Shown here in pieces: positions 8,108 to 17,020 of a stretch of DNA of 64,000 nucleotides (its first letter is position 1; the number at the start of each line of letters is the position of its first letter). The notes below the pieces were generated by a model. It was given only the letters and a program-made list of their open reading frames with translations, was not told the origin of the DNA and did no database searches. The DNA is from Bosea sp. AS-1 (GTDB lineage Bacteria; Pseudomonadota; Alphaproteobacteria; Rhizobiales; Beijerinckiaceae). The DNA is taken from contig NZ_CP022372.1 in assembly GCF_002220095.1 (NCBI RefSeq), positions 1,584,501-1,648,500 of the forward strand, read 5' to 3'. The translations under genes and the position numbers were made by a program.

Positions 8108-8809
8108 ATGCGGGTTCTGCTGATCGAGGACGATAGCGCGACCGCTCAAAGCATCGAGCTCATGCTCAAATCCGAGAGCTTCAACGTCTATACGACGGAT
8201 CTCGGCGAAGAGGGCGTCGATCTCGGCAAGCTCTACGATTACGACATCATCCTGCTCGACCTGAACCTCCCCGACATGTCGGGTTACGAGGTTCTGCGCT
8301 CGCTTCGCGTCGCCAAGGTCAAGACACCGATCCTGATCCTCTCCGGCCTCGCCGGCATCGAGGACAAGGTGAAGGGCCTCGGCTTCGGCGCCGACGACTA
8401 TCTCACCAAGCCGTTCCACAAGGACGAACTCGTCGCCCGCATCCATGCGATCGTGCGCCGCTCGAAGGGCCACGCCCAGTCGGTCATCACCACCGGTGAT
8501 CTGGTCGTCAATCTCGACACCAAGACCGTCGAGGTCGATGCTGCCCGCGTCCACCTGACCGGCAAGGAATATCAGATGCTGGAGCTGCTCTCGCTCCGGA
8601 AGGGTACGACGCTCACCAAGGAGATGTTCCTCAACCATCTCTATGGCGGCATGGACGAGCCCGAGCTCAAGATCATCGACGTCTTCATCTGCAAGCTGCG
8701 CAAGAAGCTGGCGAACGCGTCCGACGGCAAGAACTACATCGAGACCGTCTGGGGCCGCGGCTATGTGCTGCGCGAGCCGTCCGAGGCCGACGAGCGCATC
8801 CCGGCCTGA
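8108..8809 (+). CDS. ctrA: Cell-cycle master response regulator CtrA
   Basis: A 233-residue OmpR/PhoB-type regulator whose N-terminus ([20 protein letters not shown]) is characteristic of CtrA. The receiver spans about residues 1-120, with the acidic pocket E7/D8/D9, phosphoacceptor D51 and the conserved lysine in 'LTKPFH'. The winged-helix DNA-binding domain spans about 130-230 ([27 protein letters not shown]). In alphaproteobacteria CtrA controls cell division, replication, flagellar and pilus genes, and is phosphorylated through CckA and ChpT. The ATG at 8108 matches the family start. It is followed by a terminator and converges on the chemotaxis operon, whose first gene is chpT. Confidence 0.97.
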   Translation: MRVLLIEDDSATAQSIELMLKSESFNVYTTDLGEEGVDLGKLYDYDIILLDLNLPDMSGYEVLRSLRVAKVKTPILILSGLAGIEDKVKGLGFGADDYLTKPFHKDELVARIHAIVRRSKGHAQSVITTGDLVVNLDTKTVEVDAARVHLTGKEYQMLELLSLRKGTTLTKEMFLNHLYGGMDEPELKIIDVFICKLRKKLANASDGKNYIETVWGRGYVLREPSEADERIPA

Positions 8810-8903
8810 CGCATTCCCGTTGCTCCACCGTCATGCGGCGGTCACGAAGCAAGGGCATACAGTTTTTGACCTGATCGTCGGATGTACACGACAGGTCGAC
8901 GGG

Positions 8904-8930
8904 ACCCCGCCGCGAGGCGGGGTTTTTGTT
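8904..8930 (+). terminator. Rho-independent terminator of ctrA
   Basis: An eight-bp GC-rich stem (ACCCCGCC / GGCGGGGT) with a GCGA tetraloop, followed by TTTTGTTT on the plus strand. It lies about 95 bases after the ctrA stop. The minus strand lacks a U tract here, so it serves ctrA rather than the che operon. Confidence 0.85.
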
Positions 8931-8952
8931 TGGCGAAAGCCGGCGGGCCGCG

Positions 8953-9831
8953 TCAGTGGGCTGCCGCCGAGCCGGTTGATGGCCGCTGGAGCAGGCTCGA
9001 GGCCGCGGGAACGTGCGCGGGCGGAGCCGGCCGGTAGAGCCCACGATGCTGCGGGTCGGAGCGTAGCGTCGTGGCGAGCCCGACGACGGTTTCCGTCGCG
9101 CCGAGAACCAGTGCGCCGTCCGGCGCCAGCCGCGGCGCGAGCAGGCCCAGGGCCTTCTCCTTCGTGGGCACGTCGAAATAGATCAGGACGTTGCGGCAGA
9201 ACACGATATCGAAGCGGCCGAACTGACCATTGGGCTCAAGCAGGTTGTGCTGGCGAAACTCGACCATGGTGCGCAACCGGTCGGAGATCTGCCATTTGTC
9301 GCCGTGCTGGCTGAAATGTCTCAGCAGCATCTGGATGGGCAGGCCCCGCTGGATCTCGAACTGGCTGTAGACGCCGGAGCGGGCCTTCTCCAGCACCTCG
9401 CCCGAGATGTCGGTGCCGAGAATGGAGACCTTCCAGCCGGCAAGGCGCTCGGCCGCGCCATCGATCAGCATGGCGAGCGAATAGGCTTCCTGACCGCTCG
9501 ATACGGCGGCGCACCAGATTCGCAGCGTGCGGCTTGCGGCGTTGGCCGCGAGCTTCTCCGACAGCAACACGTCCCGGAACAGATTGAACGGAGTGTTGTC
9601 CCGGAAGAACAGGGTCTCGTTGGTGGTCATCGCCTCGACCACCGCGGCTTCGAGCTCATGGTGCCGGCCCAGCCGCACCTGCTGCATCAGGGCATCGATG
9701 CTCTCGATGTTGCGGCGCCGGCAGAGGATGCTCAAGCGGCTTTCGGCGAGGTAGCGCTTGTCCGGCCCCAGGGCGAGGCCGGACCGTTGCTTCAATAGCA
9801 GGCGCAGGAAGGCGAAATCCGTCTCGGTCAT
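8953..9831 (-). CDS. cheR: Chemotaxis protein methyltransferase CheR
   Basis: A 292-residue enzyme that methylates receptor glutamates using S-adenosylmethionine for chemotactic adaptation. It has the small N-terminal helical domain (MTETDFAFLRLLLKQRSGLALG) and then the Rossmann methyltransferase domain. The latter shows 'NETLFFRDNTPFNLF', the SAM loop region 'RIWCAAVSSGQEAYSLAMLI' and 'FDIVFCRNVLIYFD'. The start overlaps the cheB stop by four bases (ATGA), so the two are probably translationally coupled. The Pro/Ala/Ser-rich C-terminal tail of about 25 residues is dispensable-looking. It is the last gene of the operon. Confidence 0.95.
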   Translation of the reverse strand: MTETDFAFLRLLLKQRSGLALGPDKRYLAESRLSILCRRRNIESIDALMQQVRLGRHHELEAAVVEAMTTNETLFFRDNTPFNLFRDVLLSEKLAANAASRTLRIWCAAVSSGQEAYSLAMLIDGAAERLAGWKVSILGTDISGEVLEKARSGVYSQFEIQRGLPIQMLLRHFSQHGDKWQISDRLRTMVEFRQHNLLEPNGQFGRFDIVFCRNVLIYFDVPTKEKALGLLAPRLAPDGALVLGATETVVGLATTLRSDPQHRGLYRPAPPAHVPAASSLLQRPSTGSAAAH

Positions 9832-10937
9832 GCCGTCGCCGCTCCACGCAGGAGGGCGCGGATCGCGCCGCCGATTTCGTCGAGCGGCGTCACGGCGCTG
9901 GCGTGGCGGGCGCGCACGACCGAACCGGGCATGCCCCAGATCGTGCTGCTCTGCTCGTCCTGCGCGATCACGGCCGCACCTGCCTGGCGCAGAGCCGCGG
10001 CGCCTTCCGTCCCGTCGCTGCCCATGCCGGTGAGGACCAGCCCGAGGGCCGCTGCGCCAAGATGGCGTGCGCCGTCGCTGAACAGCACATCGACGGCCGG
10101 ACGGCAGAAATTGACTGGCGGCCCGTCGCTGATGGCGGCGACGAGATGGCCAAGCCGCCGGTCGATGCCAAGATGGCGCCCGCCCGGAGCGATGTAGACC
10201 GTACCGCGCGTCAGGCGCTCGCCGTCGAAGGGCTCGCGCGCCGGGACGCCGACATGGCTCGTCATCTGTTCGGCAAAGGAGGCGGTGAACAACGGCGGCA
10301 TATGCTGGACGACGAGCGTCGTGATGTCGGCGAGCGCGTCGCCAATGTCGAAGAGGACCCTGGCGACGGCGCGCGGCCCACCTGTGGAGGCGCCGATCAG
10401 CAGGTAGCGCGGCATCGACCAGACCAGGGGGCGCAGATTGGTGTGACCATGCCCCCAGTCCAGATCGACCTCGGGCGGCAGTGTGCCCGGCTGCGGTGCG
10501 GCGTGGGCGATGTTGCCGAGCTTCAGCAGGAACTCGCTGCGGAAGTCGAGCGACAGCGTCATGCCCGCGCGGCTGTCTGGCTTCGACACCACGTCCATGG
10601 CGCCTTTCGTCATGCATTCCAGTGCGAGGCGGGTGTTGCGCTCATTCAGCGTCGCCGCGAGCAAGATGCCGGTATGAGGGCTTTCCCGCAGGATCCGGGG
10701 CAGGGCGCTCGGGCCGTCGACGCCCGGCATATCGAGATCGAGCACCAGCACGTCCGGCTTGAAACGTCCGGCGTGGGCGAGCGCCGTCTCGCCATCGCCG
10801 GCGACGGCGACGACGTGGAAGTGGCCGGCCTCGCCGAGCCAGCGCGCGAACAGCCCCCGCACCACCGCGGAGTCATCGGCGATGACGACCGTCTTGTGCC
10901 GGGCGGGGCCCGGGGAAGCAGGGCGCGAAACGATCAT
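9828..10937 (-). CDS. cheB: Chemotaxis methylesterase/deamidase CheB
   Basis: A 369-residue two-domain protein that removes receptor methyl groups when phosphorylated by CheA. The receiver (about residues 15-135) has an acidic pair at D21/D22 and phosphoacceptor D67 (VLVLDLDMPGVDG). The methylesterase domain (about 175-365) carries the catalytic serine in 'LLIGASTGGPRAV', a histidine in 'VVQHMPP' and an aspartate in 'LTGMGSDGTEGA'. It follows cheY by 43 bases and overlaps cheR by four. Confidence 0.95.
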   Translation of the reverse strand: MIVSRPASPGPARHKTVVIADDSAVVRGLFARWLGEAGHFHVVAVAGDGETALAHAGRFKPDVLVLDLDMPGVDGPSALPRILRESPHTGILLAATLNERNTRLALECMTKGAMDVVSKPDSRAGMTLSLDFRSEFLLKLGNIAHAAPQPGTLPPEVDLDWGHGHTNLRPLVWSMPRYLLIGASTGGPRAVARVLFDIGDALADITTLVVQHMPPLFTASFAEQMTSHVGVPAREPFDGERLTRGTVYIAPGGRHLGIDRRLGHLVAAISDGPPVNFCRPAVDVLFSDGARHLGAAALGLVLTGMGSDGTEGAAALRQAGAAVIAQDEQSSTIWGMPGSVVRARHASAVTPLDEIGGAIRALLRGAATA

Positions 10938-10980
10938 GCTGCGCGGGGCTCAGTTTCGGGAGAACGTCCTCAACGCAGGT

Positions 10981-11346
10981 TCAGAGCAGGCCGACCTGAT
11001 GGAACTTCGAGGCGACGATTTCCTTGTCGAACGGCTTCATGATGTATTCGTCGGCACCCGCATGCATGGCCCGTGCGATATGGGCGATGTCATTCTCGGT
11101 GGTGCAGAACACGACCTTCGGCCGCTTGCCGCCCGGCATCTGGCGGAGCGTGCGCAGGAACTCGTAGCCGTCCATGATCGGCATGTTCCAGTCGAGCAGC
11201 ACCGCGTCCGGCATCTCGCCCTTGCAGGCATCGATGGCGCGCGCGCCGTCTTCCGCTTCGGCAATGCGGAACTGCAGTCCTTCGAGGATGCGGCGGGCCA
11301 CCTTTCGGATCACGGCCGAGTCGTCGACAACGAGGCAGTACTTCAT
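10981..11346 (-). CDS. cheY: Chemotaxis response regulator CheY
   Basis: A 121-residue stand-alone receiver. It has the acidic pair D8/D9, phosphoacceptor D52 (AVLLDWNMPIMDGYEF), a conserved threonine in 'FCTTEND' and lysine in 'YIMKPFDKEI'. Phospho-CheY binds the flagellar switch to control rotation. It lies between cheW and cheB in the operon, with 27 bases to cheW. It could alternatively act as a phosphate sink if another CheY exists elsewhere, but this is the only free CheY in the window. Confidence 0.93.
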   Translation of the reverse strand: MKYCLVVDDSAVIRKVARRILEGLQFRIAEAEDGARAIDACKGEMPDAVLLDWNMPIMDGYEFLRTLRQMPGGKRPKVVFCTTENDIAHIARAMHAGADEYIMKPFDKEIVASKFHQVGLL

Positions 11347-11373
11347 GGTCGGTCTCCAGAAACGCGGCCGGGC

Positions 11374-11871
11374 TCAGGCCGCGGCACGAAGGTCAAGGTC
11401 GAGGACGGCGTCGAGATCGAGGATGACGAGCAGCGAACCGGGCAGGCGATGGACGCCGGTCGCCAGTGCAGCCCATGTCGGGTCGAGGTTGACGGGCAGC
11501 GGTTCGAAGGTCGAGCGGTCGAGGCGGACGACCTCGCCGACCGCGTCGACGATCAGCCCATAGGCTTCGCCACGATGGTCGAGGCCGATTGCCGTCAGTT
11601 CGCCGCAGCCTTTCGCGCATGCTTCGGTCATGGCGCAGCCGAGCCGGTTGCGCAGGCAGATCGCGGTGACGATCCGGCCACGCAGGTTGAGCAGACCGAC
11701 GATGTCGGCCGGGGCACCGGGAACGACCGTGATGCGGTCGGCGATGAAGACATCGCGCACCCGCTCGATCGGGAGCCCCAGGTGCTGTTCGCCGATCCGG
11801 ACTGTGACGTAGTCGAGCGAATCCGCGAAATGCGGCGTCGGATCGTGATTGGGGTTCGCGCTTCCGATCAT
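11374..11871 (-). CDS. cheW: Chemotaxis adaptor CheW
   Basis: A 165-residue CheW-like SH3-pair domain that couples receptors to CheA. Family blocks are 'DYVTVRIGEQHLGLPIERVRDVF', 'ITVVPGAPADIVGLLNLRGRIV' and a terminal 'LPGSLLVILDLDAVLDL'. The ATG at 11871 is chosen because it overlaps the cheA stop by four bases (ATGA), the usual coupling in this operon. The frame continues upstream inside cheA but only as a shadow. Confidence 0.93.
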   Translation of the reverse strand: MIGSANPNHDPTPHFADSLDYVTVRIGEQHLGLPIERVRDVFIADRITVVPGAPADIVGLLNLRGRIVTAICLRNRLGCAMTEACAKGCGELTAIGLDHRGEAYGLIVDAVGEVVRLDRSTFEPLPVNLDPTWAALATGVHRLPGSLLVILDLDAVLDLDLRAAA

Positions 11872-14474
11872 GCTGCGTCCCTCATCTCGGCACCACGGGC
11901 ATTCAGCTCGCCGAGCAGGGCACGGCGATCGAATTTGGCGATGATGCCGTCGGCCCCGGCCTCGGCCGCCTGCCGGAGCAGTTCCGGCGTCGCGCAGGTC
12001 GTCAGCCCAAGAAGCCGTAAGCGCTTGTCGCGCGGGCGTGTCCGCAGCGCGGCGAGCAGTCCGAATGCCGCCGCGACGTCCCGGTCGAGATCGACGAGGA
12101 CGAAGCCGAGCTCGGGTGCAGCGGCAACCTGCATGGCGCTTTCGCAATCGGCGGCGGTGAGGAGAACCCGACCGGAGGCTCGCAGCACCGGGCTCAGCAT
12201 CTCGCGCAGGAATTCCGACGGCTCGACGAGGAGGACCTGCTCCGGCGCAGCGCCGGTTCGAATGGCACCCGTCCAGCCGGGGTCGCCGAGCGGCAGGTAA
12301 TGGGCGAGGTCGACGATGTCGGTGGCTCGGCCGCCGATCATCGCAGAACCGATGACGCCGCGCTCGCCCGAGGTCGCGAGCTCCAGTTCGAACTGCTCGT
12401 CGACGATGTCGATGATGGCCTCGACTGCGAGCGCTGCAGTCTGGCTGCCGTTCGAGACGATGACCAGGGGCTGGAGCCCGTCGTGATGCAGTTCCGTCTC
12501 GCCCAGTGGGGTCACCGGGACGAGCCGGCCGCGATAGTGCAGCAGTGTGCGTCCCGCGCCGTGCTGGAAGCTGCCGGCATCGACTTCTTCCAGCCGGGTG
12601 ACCAGCGAGAGCGGCAGCGCCTGGGTGCGATTGGCGCCGGTGCGGAAGACCAGCATCGTAGTCCGCTCGCCACCTTCGGTCCGCGCGGGCGCTGGCTCTG
12701 CCTTTTCGTCGGCAGCTTCGGCGGCGTTCGCCCCGACGAGCCGGGCGACGCCGTTCGGGTCGACGATCAGCACGACCGCGCCATCGCCGAGGATGGTGTT
12801 GCCGGAGAAGAGCGGAATATGCCGCAGCTTGCTCGACATCGGCTTCACCACAATCTCTTCGGTGTGGAACACGCCGTCGACGAGGATGCCGAACTGACGC
12901 TCGCCGATCTGGGTGATGACGATGAAGCCGTTGGCTCCATCCTTCTTCGGGTGTCCCATCAATTCGCCGAGGGCGACGATCGGCAGCAACCGGCCACGCA
13001 GGCGCAAGACCGGCGCACCGTTGATCTCTTCCAGGCGGTTCTCGTCCCCGGCCTTGACGCGGACGAGCTCGCGCACCGCGGTCTGGGGTATCGCATAGCG
13101 CTCGTCGCCGGCAACGACGATCAGCGCCGCGATGATGGCGAGCGTGAGAGGGATTTTGATGGTGATCGTCGCGCCGAGGCCGGGGCGGCTTGTGATGTCG
13201 ACGACGCCACCAACGGAATCGACGTTCGCCTTGACCACGTCCATGCCGACGCCGCGGCCAGATACCGCGGTCACGTTTTCGGCGGTGGAGAAGCCGGGAT
13301 GGAAGATGAAACGGGCGATCTGGGCCTCGCTCATCTTCTCGATCTCGGCGTCGGTCGCGAGGCCCGCGGCGATCGCCTTGCGGCCGATGCGGGCGACGTC
13401 GAGGCCGCGCCCATCGTCGCTGACAGCGATCGTGACGGAGCCTCCTTCATGACGGGCCGAGACGCGGATCGTGCCGTATTCAGGCTTGCCCGCCGCGCGG
13501 CGAGCTTCGGGGGACTCGATGGCATGGTCGGCGCAGTTGCGCACCATGTGGATCAGCGGATCCTTGATCAGATCGAGGATCTGCCGGTCTAGTTCGGTCT
13601 CGGCGCCTTCGGTCACCAGCTCGATGCGCTTGCCGAGTTCGCTGCTCAGGTCCCGCACGATGCGGGGCAGCTTGGCCCAGGCGCTGCCGATCGGTTGCAT
13701 TCGGGTCTTCATCACCCCGTCCTGCAGCTCGGCGGTGATGAGGGAGAGCCGTTGCAGGGGCGCCTTCAGCCCGGCGTCCTCCTGCTGGCGCGAGACTTCG
13801 AGGAGCTGGTTGCGGGTCAGCACGAGCTCCGAGACCATGGTCATCAGATGCTCGATGGTGTCGACCGCGACGCGCAGCGTCGGCGGGCCGCCGCTGCGCT
13901 GGGGGTGACCTTCCTCGACAAGCGGCTGCTGCCTGGTTTCGATGCGGCCATCGGGCCCACGCTGGGGGCCGGGCGCGCTCTGGAAAATGATATCCTCGGC
14001 GGATGGACCGTCCTGAGGCTTGCCGTGACGGGCGAGATAGGCGGCGACCGGGTCGATCGATGCGATCTGCTCCGGCCTGGGCTGATCCAGCTCTCCCTTG
14101 GCGAGACTTGCGAGCCCCTGGAGTTCCGCGATCAGCGTCTCGTCGTTGCCTTCGGGCTCCTGCCCCTTTTCGGCGAGCTCGGCGAGGATGTCCTTGATGC
14201 GGTCGATCGTTTCGAGGATCGCCGTGACGGCTGAGGGCTTGACCGTCGCACCGTCGCGGAACTGGCCGATGACCGATTCCGCCGCATGGGTCAGCGCCTC
14301 GAGGCGTGGCAGGCCGATGAAGCCGCAGGTGCCCTTGACCGTGTGAACCAAGCGGAAAATGTTCCGCAGGATGTCACGGTCGTTAGGGTTCTGCTCGAAG
14401 CGAACGAGTTCCCGATCGACCGTGTCGAGATTCTCGCCGGTCTCGGTTAGGAACTCTTGCAGCAGCTCGTCCAT
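11868..14474 (-). CDS. cheA: Hybrid chemotaxis histidine kinase CheA with C-terminal receiver
   Basis: An 868-residue kinase with an extra domain. In order: an Hpt domain with H44 (RLVHTVKGTCGFIG), a short linker (about 110-190), dimerisation helices (about 195-270), the ATPase (MVRNCADHAIESPEARRAAG, then 'VSDDGRGLD'), and CheW-like domain(s) (from about 470). A receiver-like domain fills about residues 745-868. The receiver keeps an aspartate (FVLVDLDRDV), a threonine (LGLTT) and a lysine (IIAKFD). Its first acidic pair reads 'LVEPSEF' instead of two aspartates, so phosphotransfer to it may be weak. Hybrid CheA proteins of this kind occur in alphaproteobacteria. It follows chpT by 94 bases and overlaps cheW. 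Confidence 0.93.
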   Translation of the reverse strand: MDELLQEFLTETGENLDTVDRELVRFEQNPNDRDILRNIFRLVHTVKGTCGFIGLPRLEALTHAAESVIGQFRDGATVKPSAVTAILETIDRIKDILAELAEKGQEPEGNDETLIAELQGLASLAKGELDQPRPEQIASIDPVAAYLARHGKPQDGPSAEDIIFQSAPGPQRGPDGRIETRQQPLVEEGHPQRSGGPPTLRVAVDTIEHLMTMVSELVLTRNQLLEVSRQQEDAGLKAPLQRLSLITAELQDGVMKTRMQPIGSAWAKLPRIVRDLSSELGKRIELVTEGAETELDRQILDLIKDPLIHMVRNCADHAIESPEARRAAGKPEYGTIRVSARHEGGSVTIAVSDDGRGLDVARIGRKAIAAGLATDAEIEKMSEAQIARFIFHPGFSTAENVTAVSGRGVGMDVVKANVDSVGGVVDITSRPGLGATITIKIPLTLAIIAALIVVAGDERYAIPQTAVRELVRVKAGDENRLEEINGAPVLRLRGRLLPIVALGELMGHPKKDGANGFIVITQIGERQFGILVDGVFHTEEIVVKPMSSKLRHIPLFSGNTILGDGAVVLIVDPNGVARLVGANAAEAADEKAEPAPARTEGGERTTMLVFRTGANRTQALPLSLVTRLEEVDAGSFQHGAGRTLLHYRGRLVPVTPLGETELHHDGLQPLVIVSNGSQTAALAVEAIIDIVDEQFELELATSGERGVIGSAMIGGRATDIVDLAHYLPLGDPGWTGAIRTGAAPEQVLLVEPSEFLREMLSPVLRASGRVLLTAADCESAMQVAAAPELGFVLVDLDRDVAAAFGLLAALRTRPRDKRLRLLGLTTCATPELLRQAAEAGADGIIAKFDRRALLGELNARGAEMRDAA

Positions 14475-14568
14475 GCAGGAAGATCACTCAACGCGACGCA
14501 CTGCAGGAACTTAAGCAGCAGAACGGTTTATGATCGGTTGAAACCGGTCACCGACTGCGAGGAATCGT

Positions 14569-15210
14569 TCACTCGGCTTTGGCGGCCTTGATCGTGACGG
14601 TCTCGCCCTCGATCGAGAGGGAGATCGCCATGCCGGCCGCGCGGGCGACCATGCCGGTATAAACCGGCTGCACGGCATGGGCGTCGATGGCGCCGCCCTC
14701 GGACTGTCCCGCGATCAGATCCTCGACATGGGCCGGGATGCGGGCATGCGATCCGGTGGCGGTGATCTCGAACGAGCCCTGCTCGCCCTCGACACTGGCA
14801 CGGGAGACCAGCTTGCCGCCACGCGGCACAGCCTGCGTCGCGATCAAGAGAAGGTTCAGCAAGAGCTTCACCTGGTTCTTGGGGAGGAGGGCGCGCGGCG
14901 CCTCCCAGTCGAGCGAGAGCTTCTCGTCGTTGAGGAAGCCGTTAGCGACGTTGCCGGCGTCGCCGAGGTCGATCATCGCACCGGCCGAACCGGCGGCGCC
15001 GAAGGCGAGGCGCGCGAATTGCAGGCGAGACGAGGCGTTGCGCGCGCTCTTCTTGATCAGCTCAAGCGCGAACTCGCGCATCGAGGGATCGTCTTCCTCC
15101 AAGACTTCCAAGGCATTGACAATCGCACCGACCGGGCTGATCACGTCATGGCAGACGCGGCTGCAGAGAAGTGCGGCCAGGTCGAGCGGATCGAGCGAGA
15201 TGGCGGTCAT
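14569..15210 (-). CDS. chpT: Histidine phosphotransferase ChpT
   Basis: A 213-residue protein with the ChpT signature at its N-terminus: 'LDLAALLCSRVCHDVISPVG', in which H21 is the phosphoacceptor. The dimerisation helices are followed by a degenerate HATPase-like domain (KNQVKLLLNLLLIATQAVPRGG) that does not bind ATP in characterised ChpT. ChpT relays phosphate from the hybrid kinase CckA to CtrA and CpdR. It is the upstream gene of the che operon, and its client ctrA lies just beyond the far end of that operon. cckA itself is not in the window. Confidence 0.92.
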   Translation of the reverse strand: MTAISLDPLDLAALLCSRVCHDVISPVGAIVNALEVLEEDDPSMREFALELIKKSARNASSRLQFARLAFGAAGSAGAMIDLGDAGNVANGFLNDEKLSLDWEAPRALLPKNQVKLLLNLLLIATQAVPRGGKLVSRASVEGEQGSFEITATGSHARIPAHVEDLIAGQSEGGAIDAHAVQPVYTGMVARAAGMAISLSIEGETVTIKAAKAE

Positions 15211-15338
15211 TGCGGTGAAATCCTGGGATGTGCGTTGCGCCGTGAGCGTGGCGCCGTTGTTCCCAGATATGGTGCCATCTTGGTTTTCATGTGGTTAATC
15301 CCCATATTCCGGGCGACATTTTGAAGGATGAGGCCGCC

Positions 15339-16163
15339 ATGATCGGCCGTGACGATCCCCGCCTGCGCGACCGCGACGGGCTGGGACGCAAACTTGCGGA
15401 AGCAGCCGGCGCCAGCGCCGCCGTCCTGCTCGCCAAGCGCGCTGCCTGCGATGTCAAGCTCAAGAAGGACGGCTCGCCCGTCTGCACGGCTGACCTCGCG
15501 GCCGACCGCGCAGCGAAGGACGCGCTTGCGCTCCTGCTCCCCGGCTTTCCCATCATCAGCGAGGAGACCGTCGACAGCGTGACGCCGGATGCGGTGTTCA
15601 TTCTGCTCGACCCGCTCGACGGCACGCGCGAATTCCTGGCCGGTGGCGACAGCTATTGCGTCGCGATCGCCGTCGTCGTCGATGGGCGACCCATTGCCGG
15701 TGCCATCGCCGCTCCCGCGCTGGGACGTCTCTGGTATGGAGGCGAGCGGGCCTATACCCAGGATTTCGCGGCGGATGGTTCGCTGTGCGGCACGGCCAAG
15801 CACGTCGCGGTCCGGGCGCTGCCGAAGGAGGGGCCGGTCGTCCTGGTCAGCCGCTTCCACGGTGACGGGCGAAGCGACGGCATTACGGCGACGCTCTGCA
15901 AAGGCAAGGGCGTGCCGATGTCTTCCGCCGTCAAGTTCGGGTTGATCGCCTGCGGCGAGGCGGATCTCCATGTCCGCTGCGGCCAGACGATGGAATGGGA
16001 CACGGCTGCCGGCGACGCCATTCTTTCGGCTGCCGGCGGCATCATCCTCACGCTCGACGGCGCCGTTCCGCGTTACGGCCGGGTCGACCAGCAATTCCGC
16101 AATCCGCCCTTCGTCGCCGCGTCGAGCGAAGGGCTGGCGCGGCGCGCGATCGCCGGCTGCTAG
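15339..16163 (+). CDS. cysQ: CysQ-type 3'(2'),5'-bisphosphate nucleotidase (inositol-monophosphatase fold)
   Basis: A 274-residue enzyme expected to hydrolyse 3'-phosphoadenosine 5'-phosphate, a by-product of sulfate assimilation. Metal-site motifs are complete: 'DGSPVCTADLAAD', 'IISEE', 'LLDPLDGTREFLAGG' and 'MEWDTAAGDAIL'. The REFL after DGT is typical of CysQ rather than SuhB. The ATG at 15339 has GAAGGATGAGG just upstream. A GTG at 15291 would add 16 residues. It diverges from chpT and its stop lies two bases from the stop of the convergent YHS gene. Confidence 0.88.
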   Translation: MIGRDDPRLRDRDGLGRKLAEAAGASAAVLLAKRAACDVKLKKDGSPVCTADLAADRAAKDALALLLPGFPIISEETVDSVTPDAVFILLDPLDGTREFLAGGDSYCVAIAVVVDGRPIAGAIAAPALGRLWYGGERAYTQDFAADGSLCGTAKHVAVRALPKEGPVVLVSRFHGDGRSDGITATLCKGKGVPMSSAVKFGLIACGEADLHVRCGQTMEWDTAAGDAILSAAGGIILTLDGAVPRYGRVDQQFRNPPFVAASSEGLARRAIAGC

Positions 16164-16165
16164 GT

Positions 16166-16723
16166 TTAGCGCGCGACGGAGCGGCGCACTGCGTTCCAGC
16201 GGGTTTCGGCGATGCCCAGCAGCGAGCGGTCCTGCAGGAAGCGACTGCGGTTCTCGTCCGAGCGGAACAGGAACAGGCGTGCGCCGACGATCGCGAACCG
16301 GTTCGGGTCGCTATCGACCGCCACGCCATTGGCGACGCCAGTCGGGTCGAAACCGGCGAAAGCCGGGGCGTAGACATCCGGTGCGTCGCGGAAGGCGGCG
16401 CGGTTGGCCGCCGAGGCAAAGCGCCAGACGATGCCGTTCAGGACCAGCTCGTAATCCGGCAGTCCGGCGACCGGCCTCCCTTCGAGCTGGTACGATACGG
16501 GGTCGAAGCCGTTCAGCGCCAGGCCGGTGCGCAGGTCGCGCTGCATCGCCTCGCCGAGGCTGGGAAGCGCTGGCAAGCCCACGGGTAGGCTGGTTTCGGG
16601 AAGCGGGACTGCAGCCTGTACCGCCTTGTCAGGCGCGCCGACGAGCGCGACCTGAGCTACGAGCGTGAAGGCGATGCCGCCGAGGGCGCGCCAAATCCGG
16701 CATTGCCATGTTGCGGCCTTCAT
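16166..16723 (-). CDS. Exported YHS-domain protein
   Basis: A 185-residue protein with an N-terminal hydrophobic export segment (WRALGGIAFTLVAQVALVGA) and a YHS-type domain in the middle. The core reads 'ALNGFDPVSYQLEGRPVAGLP' followed by 'VWRFASAANRAAFRDAPDVYAPAFAGF'. YHS domains bind metals in other contexts. Stand-alone exported forms in Rhizobiales have no settled role. The ATG at 16723 is used; a TTG three codons earlier is possible and has closer GAGAGGA spacing. It diverges from eipA across about 300 bases. Confidence 0.78.
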   Translation of the reverse strand: MKAATWQCRIWRALGGIAFTLVAQVALVGAPDKAVQAAVPLPETSLPVGLPALPSLGEAMQRDLRTGLALNGFDPVSYQLEGRPVAGLPDYELVLNGIVWRFASAANRAAFRDAPDVYAPAFAGFDPTGVANGVAVDSDPNRFAIVGARLFLFRSDENRSRFLQDRSLLGIAETRWNAVRRSVAR

Positions 16724-17020
16724 CGCGGGCAAATCCTCTCATCCCCCGATCCCGGGCCAGTCAGACAACACCAAATCTTCACGGCTTGGATAGAATTGCA
16801 GCGTATCAAATTGGTTAGCGAATTGATTCGCATTCGCCGGACGTCGCGTTTTCGGCGCCCGGCAGCGAGCGGCGGATAGCCCAGGATCGGCCCGCCTTCC
16901 GGCCCGCGCCGCGCCTTCCCCAAGCAGGTTGCCGAGCAACCGCCGGGCGCTGATCGGAACGGACCAACACACCGCTCCGGCGTCCGGTTCTGCCGGCCGC
17001 CCTGTCCGGAGACCTTGTTC
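16724..17020. promoter_or_regulatory. Divergent promoter region between the YHS gene and eipA
   Basis: About 300 bases without a gene. An AT-rich patch lies at 16770-16835, including a GATTC (GANTC) methylation site at 16825-16829 in 'GCGAATTGATTCGCATTCGC'. EipA genes are known CtrA targets in Brucella, but no TTAA-N7-TTAA pair is visible here. The right half (16850-17010) is GC-rich and shows nothing I can name. Confidence 0.4.
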
